From Fallopia convolvulus (taxonomy: Eukaryota; Streptophyta; Magnoliopsida; Caryophyllales; Polygonaceae): a DNA stretch of 64,000 bases. The stretch lies in NCBI GenBank assembly GCA_964016875.1, contig OZ024718.1, forward strand, positions 43,253,906 to 43,317,905. Direction: 5' to 3'. Positions 51,848-63,387 of the stretch are shown piece by piece. The stretch's first letter is position 1, and each line of letters starts with the position of its first letter. The notes below the pieces were generated by a model, which was not told where the DNA came from, did no database searches, and saw only the letters and a list, made by a program, of their open reading frames with translations. A program made the translations under genes and the position numbers.

Positions 51848-53790
51848 ATGAATGGAACACTCAATGGCGGAGAGTTATGTTTGATTGATAGTGCCACAAC
51901 TCATACCATATTGAAAAACCTGAAGTTTTTCTCAAGCAAAAAAATGACAAAAACCAATGTCAACACTATATCTGGAATGAGCAATATAATAGAAGGCTCC
52001 GGAAGAGCCTCTATCTTGTTAGCTAGAGGGACAAGAATAGACATTAAAGATGCTCTATACTCAAGCAAATCACAGAGAAATTTGTTTAGTTTCAAAGATA
52101 TTCGAGAAAATGGCTTTCATGTTGAAACCATGAATGAAAATGGTGTTGAGTTTTTTATTTCTTGTATCTCATCAAACTAGCCAAAAGCTAGTCTTAGAGA
52201 AGATGAGAACATATACATCTGGTCTGTATGGCACAACAATTTACCCCATTGAAACATATAATGTGACTAACCAGAAGTTAGTCAATAATGAATTGTTCTC
52301 TTTGTGGCATGATAGACTTGGTCACCCAGGTGAAACAATGATTCGCAGGATCATTTAAAGTTCACATGGACACCCACTTAAGGACCTGAAGATCCTCTCA
52401 AAGGGTGACCTAACATGTACGGCTTGTTCACTTGGCAAATTAATAACAAGACCGTCTATAACAAAAGTAAATGCGGAATCTCCCATGTTCCTTGAACGGA
52501 TTCAAGGTGACATATGTGGACCTATAACACCGCCATGTGGACCATTTAGATATTTTATGGTGTTGATTGACGCTTCAACACGATGGTCACATGTAAGCTT
52601 GCTCTCAACACGGAATGTTGCATTTGCAAGGCTTTTAGCCCAAATAATTAAATTACGGGCTCATTTTCCTGATCAACCAATTAAAAGAATCAGGTTGGAC
52701 AATGCGGGAGAATTTACATCAAAGTCTTTTAATGACTATTGTTCATCAATTGGTATAGTGGTTGAGCATCCAGTTGCTCATGTACACACACAAAATGGCC
52801 TGGCAGAGTCGTTGATCAAGTGGTTACAGTTAATAGCTAGACCAATGCTAATGAAGTCAAGATTACCTCCCTCGGCTTGGGGATATGCAATTTTGCATGT
52901 CGATGCTTTAATTCGACTTCGAACCACCGCGTATAATAAAATTTCTCCCTTGCAACTTGTCTCTGGAAGAGAGCTTGATATCTCACATCTAAAAATCTTT
53001 GGTTGTGCGGTGTATGTCCCTATTGCTCCCCTACAACGAACTAAAATGGGGCCACAAAGAAGGTTGGGAATATATGTGGGTTTTGAGTCCCCATCAATTG
53101 TGAAATACCTAGAGCCAATTACAGGTGACTTATTCAGAGCTCGGTATGAAGATTGTCATTTTGATGAGACAAAATTCCCAATCTTAGGGGGAGAAGATAA
53201 GGAGATAGTTAAGAAGGAGATTGTATGGGATACAAAGTCTCTATTATTTTTAGATCCAAAAATAAATGAAAGTGAACTGGAAGTTCAACGGATCTTACAT
53301 TTGCAAAATATAGCAAATAGGCTTCCAGACGCGTTTACAAATGCCAAGAAAGTGACAAAGTCACATATACCAGCTCAAAATGCTCCAGCCCGTTTGGAGA
53401 TTCCAGAAGTAACTCCAAACAAACACATAGCAAATGAATCTCAAGCACGTCGGAATCGTGGGAGACCATTAGGCTCTAAGGATATTGTTCCCCGAAAAAG
53501 AAAAGAGCCAATACCATCTCAAAAAGATGATGATGATATGTCGACTGGAAACAGAAATGGAGATAAAATTCCTGAAGAAGTTTTATCTAAAGAATGTGAG
53601 AGCAAAGAAAATGACATTGGAGACAATTTTAAAATGTCAATTAATTATGTTAGTACCGGTGTAGGATGGTACCGGGAAGAAGTGGTCATTGATGAAATCT
53701 TTGCTTATTCAGTTGCCATGGAAGTCATGGAAGAAAATGACAATGATCCCCAAACGATGGAAGAATGTCGACATCGAAATGACTCATTCC
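51848..53790 (+). pseudogene. Copia protease and integrase, broken
   Basis: Protease shows DSATTH (about 51886). After a stop at 52178-52180 another frame carries the pre-integrase zinc region (SLWHDRLGHPGETMIRRII). Integrase is open from 52485: core D in QGDICG (about 52507), D in LDNAGEF (about 52697), E in NGLAESLIKW (about 52800), then the PLQRTKMGPQRRLGIYVGF region. The frame ends in MEECRHRND, where copia would continue to RT, but instead Athila sequence begins near 53790 and the copia frame runs out at 53849. Confidence 0.85.
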
Positions 53791-55748
53791 CACCAGAGTT
53801 CAGACTGGGTGGCGAGTTTGTATTGACTATCGTAAGCTTAATGCTGTAACCCGGAAGGACCATTTCCCATTACCTTTCATTGACCAAATGCTGGAACGAC
53901 TTGCCGGTCGTTCATTCTATTGTTTCTTGGATGGGTATTCTGGATATTTTCAGGTAGCCATAGCACCAGAGGATCAGGAGAAGACAACATTCACTTGTCC
54001 TTTTGGCACCTTTGCATACCGAAGGATGCCTTTTGGACCGTGCAATGCCCCAGCTACATTCCAACGGTGTATGGTTAGTATCTTTTCTGAGTACATAGAG
54101 AAATTTATTGAGGTATTTATGGATGACTTTACAGTCCATGGGAATGACTTTGATTCATGCTTAACTCATTTGACACTAGTGCTTACACGATGTAAAGATA
54201 CTAATCTTGTTCTTAATTCTGAAAAATGTCATTTTATGGTAGAACAAGGTATAGTATTAGGCCATGTAGTGTCTTCTAGGGGTATTGAGGTCGATAAGGC
54301 TAAGGTTGAAGTAATTCAATCTTTTCCTTATCCTACTATTGTGCGTGAAGTGCGTTCTTTTTTAGGCCATGCAGGGTTTTACCGCAGGTTTATTAAAGAC
54401 TTTTCAAAAATTGCCTCCCCCTTATGTGTGTTGTTGAAGAAGGAAGCAGAATTTGAGTTTGGTGATGCATGCAAGACGGCGTTTGATGAGCTAAAACTCC
54501 GCCTCACCACAGCTCCCATTATTCAAGCCCCAGATCGGTCTCTCCCCTTTGAGATCATGTGTGATGCCAGTGACTATGCAGTGGGGGCTGTTTTGGGACA
54601 AAAGAAGGGCAGGGCATGTCATGTGATTCACTACGCCTCTATGACATTGAATGAGGCTCAGAGGAACTACTATACCACAGAGAAGGAGCTCCTAGCAGTT
54701 GTGTTTGCATTGGAGAAATTTCGCTCTTACTTGCTTGGAACAAGAGTGATTGTTTATACAGATCATGCATCACTCCGCTATCTGCTGACGAAAAAAGAAG
54801 CCAAGCCCAGGCTAATCAGGTGGATCTTATTGTTGAGTGAGTTCAACATTGAGATCAAAGACAAAAAGGGAGCTGAGAATGTGGTTGCTGATCATTTGAG
54901 TCGTCTAGTGATGGAAGAACAAAATAGGCCAGATCATTCACCCATTCAGGAGGAGTTTCCTGACGATACCTTGTTTGCTATTAAGGTTGTAAAACCTTGG
55001 TATGCACATATGGTCAATTTCCTGGTTATGGGTGAGTTCCCACCAACGTTCATAAAAGCCCAAAAAGACAAGTTAAGATGTGAAGCAAGATACTACATCT
55101 GGGATGATCCATATTTGTGGAAACACTGCGCTGATCAGGTAATCCGACGATGTATCTCGGATAATGAGGTAACTTCTATCTTAACTTTTTGTCATAATTA
55201 TGCATGTGGGGGCCATTTTAGTTCTAACAAAACAACTAGGAAGGTATTTGATGCAGGATTTTACTAGCCAAGCATTTTTAGAGATGCTCATAGTTTTTGT
55301 AAATCCTGTGACCGATGTCAAAGGGTTGGGAATATGTCCCAAAGGAATGAGATGCCTCAATCTCCTATGATTTTCTGTGAAATTTTTTATGTATGGGGCA
55401 TTGACTTTATGGGTCCTCTTCCTAATTCTTTTGGGAATTATTATATTTTGCTTGTGGTGGACTACGTTCTCAAATGGGTGGAAGCGAAGGCCACCAGGAC
55501 TGACGACTCTAAAGTGGTGACAGATTTTTTGAAGACCAACATTTTTACTAGATTTGGAGTCCCTAGAGCTTTAGTCACTTACAAGGGATCCCATTTCTGT
55601 AATAGGATGGTTAGTGCATTATTGAAGAAGTATCATGTCACACATAGGGTTTCGACAGCATACCATCCCTAGACAAATGGCCAGGCAGAGGTATCTAACA
55701 GGGAAATCAAGTCCATTATGGAAAAGACTGTTGCACCAAATAGGGAAA
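53790..55748 (+). pseudogene. Captured Athila RT-RNase H-integrase segment inside copia
   Basis: Ty3-gypsy sequence without LTRs. Recognisable from about 53798 (frame 2): YRKLNAVTRKDHFPLPF, RT box FMDD (about 54118), RNase H CDASDYAVG (about 54563), integrase HHCC (about 55190-55325), first D in IDFMGPL (about 55400). The second core Asp is replaced by Tyr (VTYKGSHF, about 55577). Stops at 55265-55267 and 55670-55672. It closely follows the Athila pol at 12160-14240 but comes from a different family, since it lacks the GCGATCGC linker. It starts and stops mid-domain, so it was not inserted by its own integrase. Confidence 0.9.
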
Positions 55749-57325
55749 AGCTGGAAAGAAGCAATACAAGCAGAGCTGGATTCGTTGAATAAACGAGGTG
55801 TTTTTGGACCTGTAGTTCCAACACCACAAAGTGTAAAACCAGTTGGCTATAAGTGGGTGTTCGTACGAAAACGAAATGAACGAAATGAAGTTGTCAAATA
55901 CCAAGCTAGACTGGTTGCACAAGGTTTTTCACAAAAACCTGGAGTGGATTACACAGAAACATACTCACCAGTAGTGGATGCAACAACACTCCGATTTATA
56001 ATCTCTTTAGTCGTTGTTGAACGACTTAAGATGCAACTCATGGATGTGGTAACGGTCTATCTATATGGGTCATTAGATACTGACATATACATGAAAATTC
56101 CAGAAGGATTAAGAATGCCTGAAGCATTTGAGTCAAAACCACGTCACATGTATTCCATTAAGCTTAGAAGATCGCTATATGGATTGAAACAATCGGGGAG
56201 AATGTGGCATAATCGCCTTAGCGAATACCTACAAAGGCAAGGTTTTGTGAATGATCAAATAAGTCCTTTTGTGTTCATAAAAAGAACAAAGTCAGGATAC
56301 GTAATCATAGTTGTTTATGTTGATGATTTGAATATTATTGGGACTCCAGAAGAGATCCAAATAGCAGCTGATTATTTGAAAATAGAATTTGAAATGAAGG
56401 ACTTAGGAACTACCAAGTATTGTCTCGGCCTGCAGTTCGAGCATACAAAAGATGGAATCTTTATCCATCAATCAAACTATACAGAAAAAGTCCTAAAGCG
56501 ATTTAATATGGATAAGGCACACCCATTAAGTACACCAATGGTAGTAAAATCGCTAAGTGTGGAAAAGACCCCTTTCGTCCCAGATCAGAAAATGAAGAGA
56601 TATTAGGTCCTGAAGTACCATATCTCAGTGCAATAGGTGCATTAATGTATGTTGCTACTAATACCCGACCTGATATAGCTTTTGCTGTGAATTTATTAGC
56701 AAGATATAGTTCAACACCAACAAAAAGACATTGGAATGGTGTTAAGCACATTTTGCGTTATTTACGTGGAACAAGTGACATGGGGCTTTATTTTCAAAGG
56801 TCTAATGAAGGACAAATTGGAGGATTAATTGGCTATAGTGATGCTGGCTATTTATCTGATCCGCACAAAGCCATTTCCCAAACAGGGTACTTGTTTATGT
56901 ACGGTGGAGCAGCCATTTCATGGCGCTCAACAAAACAGTCCATAGTAGCCACATCATCAAATCATGCAGAGTTGATCGCTTTGTATGAAACTGGAAGAGA
57001 AAGTGTGTGGCTTAGATCGCTCATACACCACATTCAAACATCTTGTGGGTTGAAGTCAGCTGTTGAAAATCCAACAATAATATATGAAGACAATGCCACT
57101 TGTATCGCCCAAATCAAGGAAGGTTACATCAAGAGTGATCGAGTCAAGCATATATCGCCGAAATTTTTCTCTACTCATGAGCTTCAAGTCAAAGGTGATA
57201 TTGATGTTCAACAGATTCAATCAAGCAAAAACTTAGCTGATGTGTTCACTAAAGCATTGCCTACCAGAGTCTTCAAACAGCTCATTCATCATCTAGGGAT
57301 GCGACGCTTGAGAGACATATGTTAA
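55749..57325 (+). pseudogene. Copia reverse transcriptase and RNase H, one frameshift
   Basis: Picks up exactly where copia integrase left off: WKEAIQAELDSLNKRGVFG, YKWVFVRKRNERNEV, VYVDDLNIIG (about 56318), then a one-base shift near 56570 and, in the next frame, PYLSAIGALMYVATNTRPDI, RNase H motifs SDAGYLSDP and ATSSNHAELIALYE, and LADVFTKALP before TAA at 57323-57325. The RT part is in the same frame number as the integrase upstream of the captured segment. Confidence 0.88.
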
Positions 57326-57441
57326 AATGAGGGGGAGTACTACAACTGCACTCTTTTTCCCTTAGCTTGGTTTTTATCCCACTGGGTTTTTCCAAGCAAG
57401 GTTTTTAATAAGGCAGTTAGTAATGTACATCTAAGGGGGAG

Positions 57442-57614
57442 TGTTATAATATTTTATTATATTATTATATAGATATACAATGGTAAACCCTAGTTTTGGG
57501 CTTATCCATTAAGCTTTGTATTCTCTATATAAAGGCCCCTATGGGTGACCTAATGAGACACACAAAATTCTACGCTCTTTCTCTCTTCTTATTCTTTCTC
57601 CAATAATTATAACA
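57442..57614 (+). repeat. 3' LTR of the copia element
   Basis: Preceded by the PPT AAGGGGGAG (57433-57441), 173 bp, differs from the 5' LTR at three positions. Followed by ATAAG and the resumed fold-back arm. Confidence 0.9.
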
Positions 57615-58282
57615 ATAAGATTGTTTTTACGTCAAAGAAGACATACCAATGGCGAGATTAGATGTGAGTGTGTGCTTACATGCGAAATACGAATGAACAT
57701 GAGAAATTGGATGGAAAGAAATCAAGGACGTAGATCATTTCACTTAAAATGAAAAAAAAACGATACAGACGAACTTTTGGCGAATTATTCGTGTATTTTT
57801 CGAAAAACAGAATACAAGGTATGCGCTCGCGTTGTGCATCAAAACAGTCTTTTTTCAAATCAAAAAAAGGTTGCATGTGCATAAAAAAAATGGTTGAATG
57901 TACATCAAAAGTAGCTTTGTATGCATCAAAAAATGGGGGCATATGGTTAGTTTTGATGCACATGTTCAATATAGCATGCACATCGATTTTTGTGGTGGTG
58001 CACTAGATGTGCATATTTTTTTCCCATGAGAGTGAATAAACACATGCTAAATGTGCACAAATTTGTACTCAAATGTGCATAAGAAATACCTCGAATTTTA
58101 AATGCACATTTTATAAAAAAAATTGAAGTTAATGCATAATATGCACCAAAAAATCAATGCACAAATAATTAGTTTTGATGCACATACAAGGCAAAATCGA
58201 TGCACAAAAATGTGTCTTATTTATGTACATTAAAACAGGTAGAAAGTTCATCTTATTTTGCATGTGTATCGAAACTAATAAA

Positions 58283-59774
58283 GTGTGCAATAAAATATAA
58301 AATATATTTTTATATATTTCAAAATAAAAATAAAATACTGAGATGGATACGTGAATTGGATGATGACAAGTATATAGACATTGAATGAATTGTATTGATT
58401 GATTTGTGGGTGTGAAGCAAGTCTTAACCTGGATGCATATATTATTTATAGACAAAAATTCCACAATAGACTTGGTATAATGGGCTTGTTACCCCCAACC
58501 AAGTAGAATATGTAAAGCTGATAGAAATTTTGGGCTTGGGCATGTTGGCTCCAACATCATACGGGCCACTCGAGAGCAGACTCGTCGAGCATGTCATGTC
58601 CCAAACCAACCTCCCTCTATAGTCTATATCCATCTGGTATGGATTGCAAAGAGAAGCAAGTTTTGGTCGCCATTCATCTTCTCGCGCTGTAATCTCGATC
58701 TGATCAAAATCAATACCGTTGCCATTATAGAGACGATCCCCATTACTTTATAAAGAGTATGTCTGTACTGTACTTTTTCTCTCTCTCTCTTTTCTTTTGG
58801 TTTTGACCTAGATTTTCTATCAACGAGTAGTCTATTTGTGTTCCAATTTTCGCAAATGTCTGAGAATTTATGGCTGCAATCGAAATCAATCAATTTTTGA
58901 TGAATCAAAAGAAGCGTCCGTGGTCCTCTATATGATCGAGGTTATAGTATGTTAAATTTAAATATCAACAAAAAGAAAATGAATTCTCTGACAACGTTAT
59001 ATTATAAATAGGCATCATAGTTTTTTACATAGATGCCTTTAATTTGCGGGTGTAGGAATGAAATACAAGTTAATTACAAAAACTGATGGAATGCTACTGC
59101 TTAATCTAATCTAATCTTTGTGTAACCTAGCTTTGCTAATCCATCTATAAAGAAAGTTAAGACAAAGACCACCACTAAAAATAGTTTCCCTGAAATGTAT
59201 ATCCTCCCAGATTCTAACCCTAGTTGTATTTCGATCAACATAGATTAGAAACACTACATTTTTGTGACCTAAATTTCTCAACTTTGGCTAGAGCCTTGTA
59301 CTTATATATCTAGTCAGTAGTCACCCATATCTTTGAACATCATACTAGTACTCATTTTGAGTAAAAGTGGATCCATCTCTTGAGGATGTCACCATCATTT
59401 TCCAACCAAGGAGACATATGAGCCACCGAACTACCCATATCCATTCCCTCTCACATATAACATATTGCTAGATATTTGGTATTCATACCAGTATATTAGG
59501 TATGACTATAGATATGACTCGTACCTATATCTACTACTTGGTATATTCTGATATGATATTAAATTGATATCTGTTGTTTGGTGTATATATGGAATATGAA
59601 TATCAAACTTTTATTTTGATACCTTTTAAAAAATGGTATATCAAAGGTAGATAATGGGCCCAAGACCAAACCGCTATCGCTACCTTTTTGTAACCTAGCT
59701 TTTATTTTGAAAAGTTATTTTGGATATGTTTTCTTTTGCCCAACATGTATTATTGATATACATAAATCCAATGC
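58283..59774. other. Intergenic, no supported gene
   Basis: A TATA-like CTTTATAAAGAG near 58747 followed by a TCTCTC run (about 58783) could be a plant promoter and leader, but no ORF follows. A TATACC/GGTATA-rich stretch lies at 59470-59640. Nothing else recognised. Confidence 0.4.
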
Positions 59775-60030
59775 ACTATCGCTACGCAACTACATTACCC
59801 CCTCTCAACCAGTCTTTACACTAGGTCAAATCCATTGAAAATTTTAAGATGGTGAGGTCGTGCTTTATCACCTCCATTCAACTCTTGGGTCTACCTTTGC
59901 CTTGACGAAAAGCATTGAAAACCAGACTCACACCTTCATACTAGGGCCTCTAGTGCTATCCTCTGAATGCGCCCAAACCAGCGAGTTGTGATTCACACAA
60001 CTTCTCCCCTATACTAGCAACTCTCATTTT
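59775..60030 (-). pseudogene. LINE reverse transcriptase C-terminal remnant
   Basis: Minus-strand translation with stops gives MRVASIGEKLCESQL and FRQGKGRPKS then EVIKHDLTIL, the pattern seen at the C-terminus of plant L1-like LINE RTs (EEKxRESRLRW, GRGRPKxTW, VKRDL). It continues the remnant at 61545-61930; about 1.5 kb separates them. Confidence 0.6.
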
Positions 60031-60057
60031 GTTTCAGATTACGAGGACCTACACATT

Positions 60058-60276
60058 TTAGTACAGTATACCTTGTCCCCGACTAGAACCACACGTGCAA
60101 GTTTCTTGGCATGCGGCTCGTATGTGCTTTCCAAGTGATGCATGTCCTGCAATCTTTTGACCATGAGAATACGTGTCAACAAATTCCTCTACCCCGCTGC
60201 AGCTTTCTTTAGCTACTTTCGGCTTCCCCACTTCCTCATTTGTCATATTCGAGAAAGCTTGCTTCATGTCAAGCAT
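60058..60276 (-). CDS. Small Cys-containing ORF, unrecognised
   Basis: 72 codons: MLDMKQAFSNMTNEEVGKPK, then a C-terminal half with four cysteines ending CQETCTCGSSRGQGILY. The start lies in the first copy of a 0.5-kb direct repeat, the rest outside it. It could be an exon or a chance ORF; I do not recognise the family. Confidence 0.25.
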   Translation of the reverse strand: MLDMKQAFSNMTNEEVGKPKVAKESCSGVEEFVDTYSHGQKIAGHASLGKHIRAACQETCTCGSSRGQGILY

Positions 60277-60760
60277 TTAGCCTAACCACTTCCACTTATC
60301 TAGTCCAAAAGTTTGGTTTCAAGTGAACTACGCTCCTAACCCTAGCCGGACAGGCTTCTAGCTATGGCATGAATTCAAAATCGAAATCTTTGATCTATTT
60401 TCCTTTTTTTTTGCTTTATGGATTCAATTATATTCAAGCTCCAGAGAGAGAAGGCAAAGAAGGTTAATCCAGATGAAGGTCAGATTCACTTTCTTCCCAA
60501 CAACTGATGGCATTAGCACGAAGCAAAGACATAGAAGGGTTAGTGTGCATCATCATACTTTTTTTTTACGTCTCGTAACTCTTCCTCAGCTAGGCTTGGG
60601 CAGAATAGCAGAGTAAATACAAGTATTAGTAGCATAGAAAAAAAAGCGTTCCTCGTCATTAATATGTTTTATGTTTGCTCGTGGTCATTGTAGCCTCTCG
60701 GAAGAATTGAACAAAGAGAAAATTGGATTTTGGAAAGCAATTATATAAAAATCTAGAGTT
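60253..60760. repeat. 0.5-kb direct repeat, copy 1
   Basis: Matches 61038-61541 in the same orientation with scattered substitutions and small indels (GAAAGCTTGCTTCATGTCAA at the start, TATATAAAAATCT near the end). Both copies lie within the stretch that interrupts the LINE remnant. Confidence 0.8.
60540..60659 (-). CDS. 39-codon ORF with a signal-peptide-like start
   Basis: Minus strand: MTRNAFFSMLLILVFTLLF then CPSLAEEELRDVKKKYDDAH, a basic N-terminus, hydrophobic core and small residues before a plausible cleavage after SLA. The second repeat copy carries the same region with a shifted frame. It may be the first exon of a secreted-peptide gene fragment; no downstream exon is identified. 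Confidence 0.35.
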   Translation of the reverse strand: MTRNAFFSMLLILVFTLLFCPSLAEEELRDVKKKYDDAH

Positions 60761-61037
60761 CCATTCCCATTTCTTGTTTAATCTTTTGTGTAAAATGACA
60801 TTTAAGCGATGCAATTTCACTAATAATTGAATCAATTTGTGTTAAAATACATTTTATAAGCTCAAAGTGAAAAAAAAAAGATAGGATCTTACGATTTTAC
60901 ACAGGATCATATGATATCCTATACGATCCTATATGATTCTACACGATTCGATCTAAACCGATTTTAACACATTCTGATTTTAATGCATGATCCGGATCAC
61001 AATTTTAAGATTCAGATCTCGATTTTTATAACAATGG

Positions 61038-61541
61038 GAAAGCTTGCTTCATGTCAAGCATTTAGTCTAACCACTTCGACTTATATAATCCAAAATATTG
61101 GTTTCAGGTGATCTATGCTCCTAACCCTTAGCCGGACAGACTTCTAGCTTTGGCATGAAATCAAAATCGAAATCTTTGATCTGTTTTCCTTTTTTTGCTT
61201 TCTAGATTCAATTATATTCAAGCTCCAGAGAGAGAAGGCAAAGAAAGTTAATCCAGATGAAGGTCATATTCACTTTCTTCCCCACAACTGATGGCAATAG
61301 CTCGAAGCAAAGACATAAAGGGGTTAGTGTGCATCATCATGCTTTTTTTACGTATCGTAACTCTTCCTCAGCTAGGCTTGGGCAGAATAGCAGAGTAAAT
61401 ACAAGTATTAGTAGCATAGCAAAAAAGTGTTCCTCGTCATTAATGTGTTTTATATTTGCTCGCGGCCATTTGTAGCCTCTCGGAAGAATCGAACAAAAAG
61501 GAAATTGGATTTTTGAAAGCAATTATATAAAAATCTGGAGT
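61038..61541. repeat. 0.5-kb direct repeat, copy 2
   Basis: Second copy of 60253-60760, separated from it by 277 bases of AT-rich DNA (60761-61037) containing CCTATACGATCCTATATGATT-like short repeats. The right end abuts the LINE remnant. Confidence 0.8.
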
Positions 61542-61930
61542 TTCAAATTCTGTTCAATCTCGTGTGGTCATAGATCCATATAAACATTCACATCTCTGCT
61601 ATCATCAACATTTGCTCATGTGCTTTAGTAGTTGGCAAGCACTCTACACCATACAGTATGGCTTGTCTAATTACCGCTCTATAGAATTTTCCTTTGAGTT
61701 TAAGTAGGACCTTCCTAGCATATAAAACACTAGAGGCACCCCTCCATTTTTATGCCAACCTCTTTGAATCCAGTGCCTAATGTCTTATTTGATGCACCCA
61801 TCACTTTGCTGAACCGAACCTAAATACTCAAAACTCTCTTTCGTTTACATAATATCTCCTCCCAAATGCAACTCATCGTCTATCTCATCCTCGGACCAAA
61901 CTAATTAAACTCCATATACCCGGTTTTGGT
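61542..61930 (-). pseudogene. LINE reverse transcriptase remnant
   Basis: Minus-strand translation with stops: LHLGGDIM, ESFEYLGSVQQSDGCIK, RKVLLKLKGKFYRAVIRQAI then LYGVECLPTTKAHEQ and a decayed EMRMLRW-HTR region. This is the well-known thumb/C-terminal pattern of plant L1-like RT. Catalytic motifs would lie further right and are not visible. Confidence 0.72.
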
Positions 61931-63387
61931 TTTGCATTTCTACAACAATTTTGCATGGAGATCATTCAAAAGGATAGGAACCACCTAGACAATCATTCAT
62001 ATTCTTATAACATACTTTTTTCTCGAGTTAAGTAAACACTTAATTTGTTTATTAAGAAAGTGAAACACAAGGATGAACAAAATAATGGGAACTTTTAGGA
62101 AAAGGAGTGTGTGTTACGTAATTCCATTACCTTTACGTACATTAACAAAGGTGTCATGTGAAAATCAGAGCAACTTTTCCCCCTATATATATTTGTGTAT
62201 GTTTAGCTTTAAAGTGTGTGTAGCCCACGCATACACTGTTTGAGTATCCTCTTTCTCTATATGCTCATTTAAACTACTTTGTTTACCCCTCCTCCTGGAT
62301 ATTGCTTTCTCCCACATGGCCACTTCTCGGCTGAAGATGCTTATTTGCAGCTTAAAAGCATAAAAAGAGCAACTCTTTTGAGTAGATAATGCCATATTTT
62401 GCTTTTAATATTCCCCTTTACTATATATTATCGATCTCCTTTTTCTTCTTCTATGGGACTGCTTTGCTTTAACAAAAAAGGGGAGCGCGCGGGAACAGGA
62501 GCAAGCGAGAGAGAGATAAGGATCGAGAGACGTCTCATAATCGATCTCATTCATAAAATTCCATACACAAAATTAACAGCAAAAGGGTTTCTTTTTTTAC
62601 AACTTAACCATTAAGGAGGCTAGCTAGGAGAAAATGAGAGCACAGTTTTACAAGGGTTTCTTTATAAATTAAAGTCACTTCCCCATATATATTTGTGTTT
62701 CCTTTTCATTCAAAACTCTCTCTCTCTTTTTTTTTTTTTTGGCTTTCCACCATAATGCTTTCCTTTGTATTCAAATTACTTGGTGCCCCTTTCGTTGTCT
62801 TTTTAGGCCATCAAAGATAGAAGCGCTTTTTGACCGAGGACCATAATGTTCAATTACACATATAAGACACACAGAAGTTCTTTCATTAAAATGTAATAGA
62901 TACAAAATAAAATGTACTGAATTACATTCACCAAATGCAACAACATCCTTTTGATTACTGATTTTAATACTATATAACAGCAGAGTTTTGACACATCTTG
63001 ATCTTTTTCCTTCGTTATGTTATTAATTAGTTTAATCTTATCCGCTTTTAGTCCTTTATAATTGTAAATAAGGTGTTTTACACATGAAGCTACGATAATG
63101 ATAAACATTCTTTTTTCTTTTTTTGTATAACTTCAGGAAAGAATAAAAGAAAGGGTAGTGGCTGAAGATGAACGAGGAATGAAAGGGAAATCTCTCGTGT
63201 ACTGTGAAAGTAATATATTACAATTTATCAGGGATTTTATTTTACGGAGGTTGTCCAAACACCAAGATATGGTGGAATGGATAGTAGTGAACTGAATGAA
63301 GTGCTGCTTTCCAGGCAAAGGCATGCTGGGGAAGAATACTACCAGCAACATAACATGGTCCAAACTCCTAACAGAGATTTTTAATTA
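61931..63387. other. Intergenic, no supported gene
   Basis: AT-rich with poly(T) tracts (near 62725) and short open frames only. A 71-codon ORF at 62399 has no recognisable motif. No terminal repeats found. Confidence 0.4.

Larger units (their letters stand above)
49195..57614 (+). mobile_element. Ty1-copia element carrying an internal Athila pol segment
   Basis: 8420 bp; 173-bp LTRs at 49195-49367 and 57442-57614 begin TGTTATAATATT and end AATTATAACA, with TSD ATAAG (49190-49194 and 57615-57619). Three differences between LTRs (about 1.7%). Order inside: leader with repeats, broken gag, protease, integrase, then about 1.95 kb of Ty3-gypsy (Athila) RT-RNase H-integrase in the same orientation, then copia RT and RNase H, PPT AAGGGGGAG, 3' LTR. 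Because LTRs and TSD are intact, the composite looks like one integrated unit. Confidence 0.9.
44915..58282. mobile_element. Fold-back structure with 1.66-kb inverted arms
   Basis: The left arm (44915-46577) is the inverted copy of 48194-49194 joined to 57620-58282; the right arm is split by the copia element. Both outer ends read TTATTAGTTTCGATA inwards. Arms contain a TGCAT/GATGCACAT-rich outer part and most of a smaller element (45617-46577 and 48062-49158). Translated arm segments differ at only a few positions per hundred. It could be a long-TIR DNA transposon or an inverted duplication; no TSD is convincing. Confidence 0.65.

Noticed and set aside
53888..55267. A stand-alone Athila insertion in the copia element
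   Set aside because: No LTR, PBS or duplication borders it, and both ends fall inside domains.
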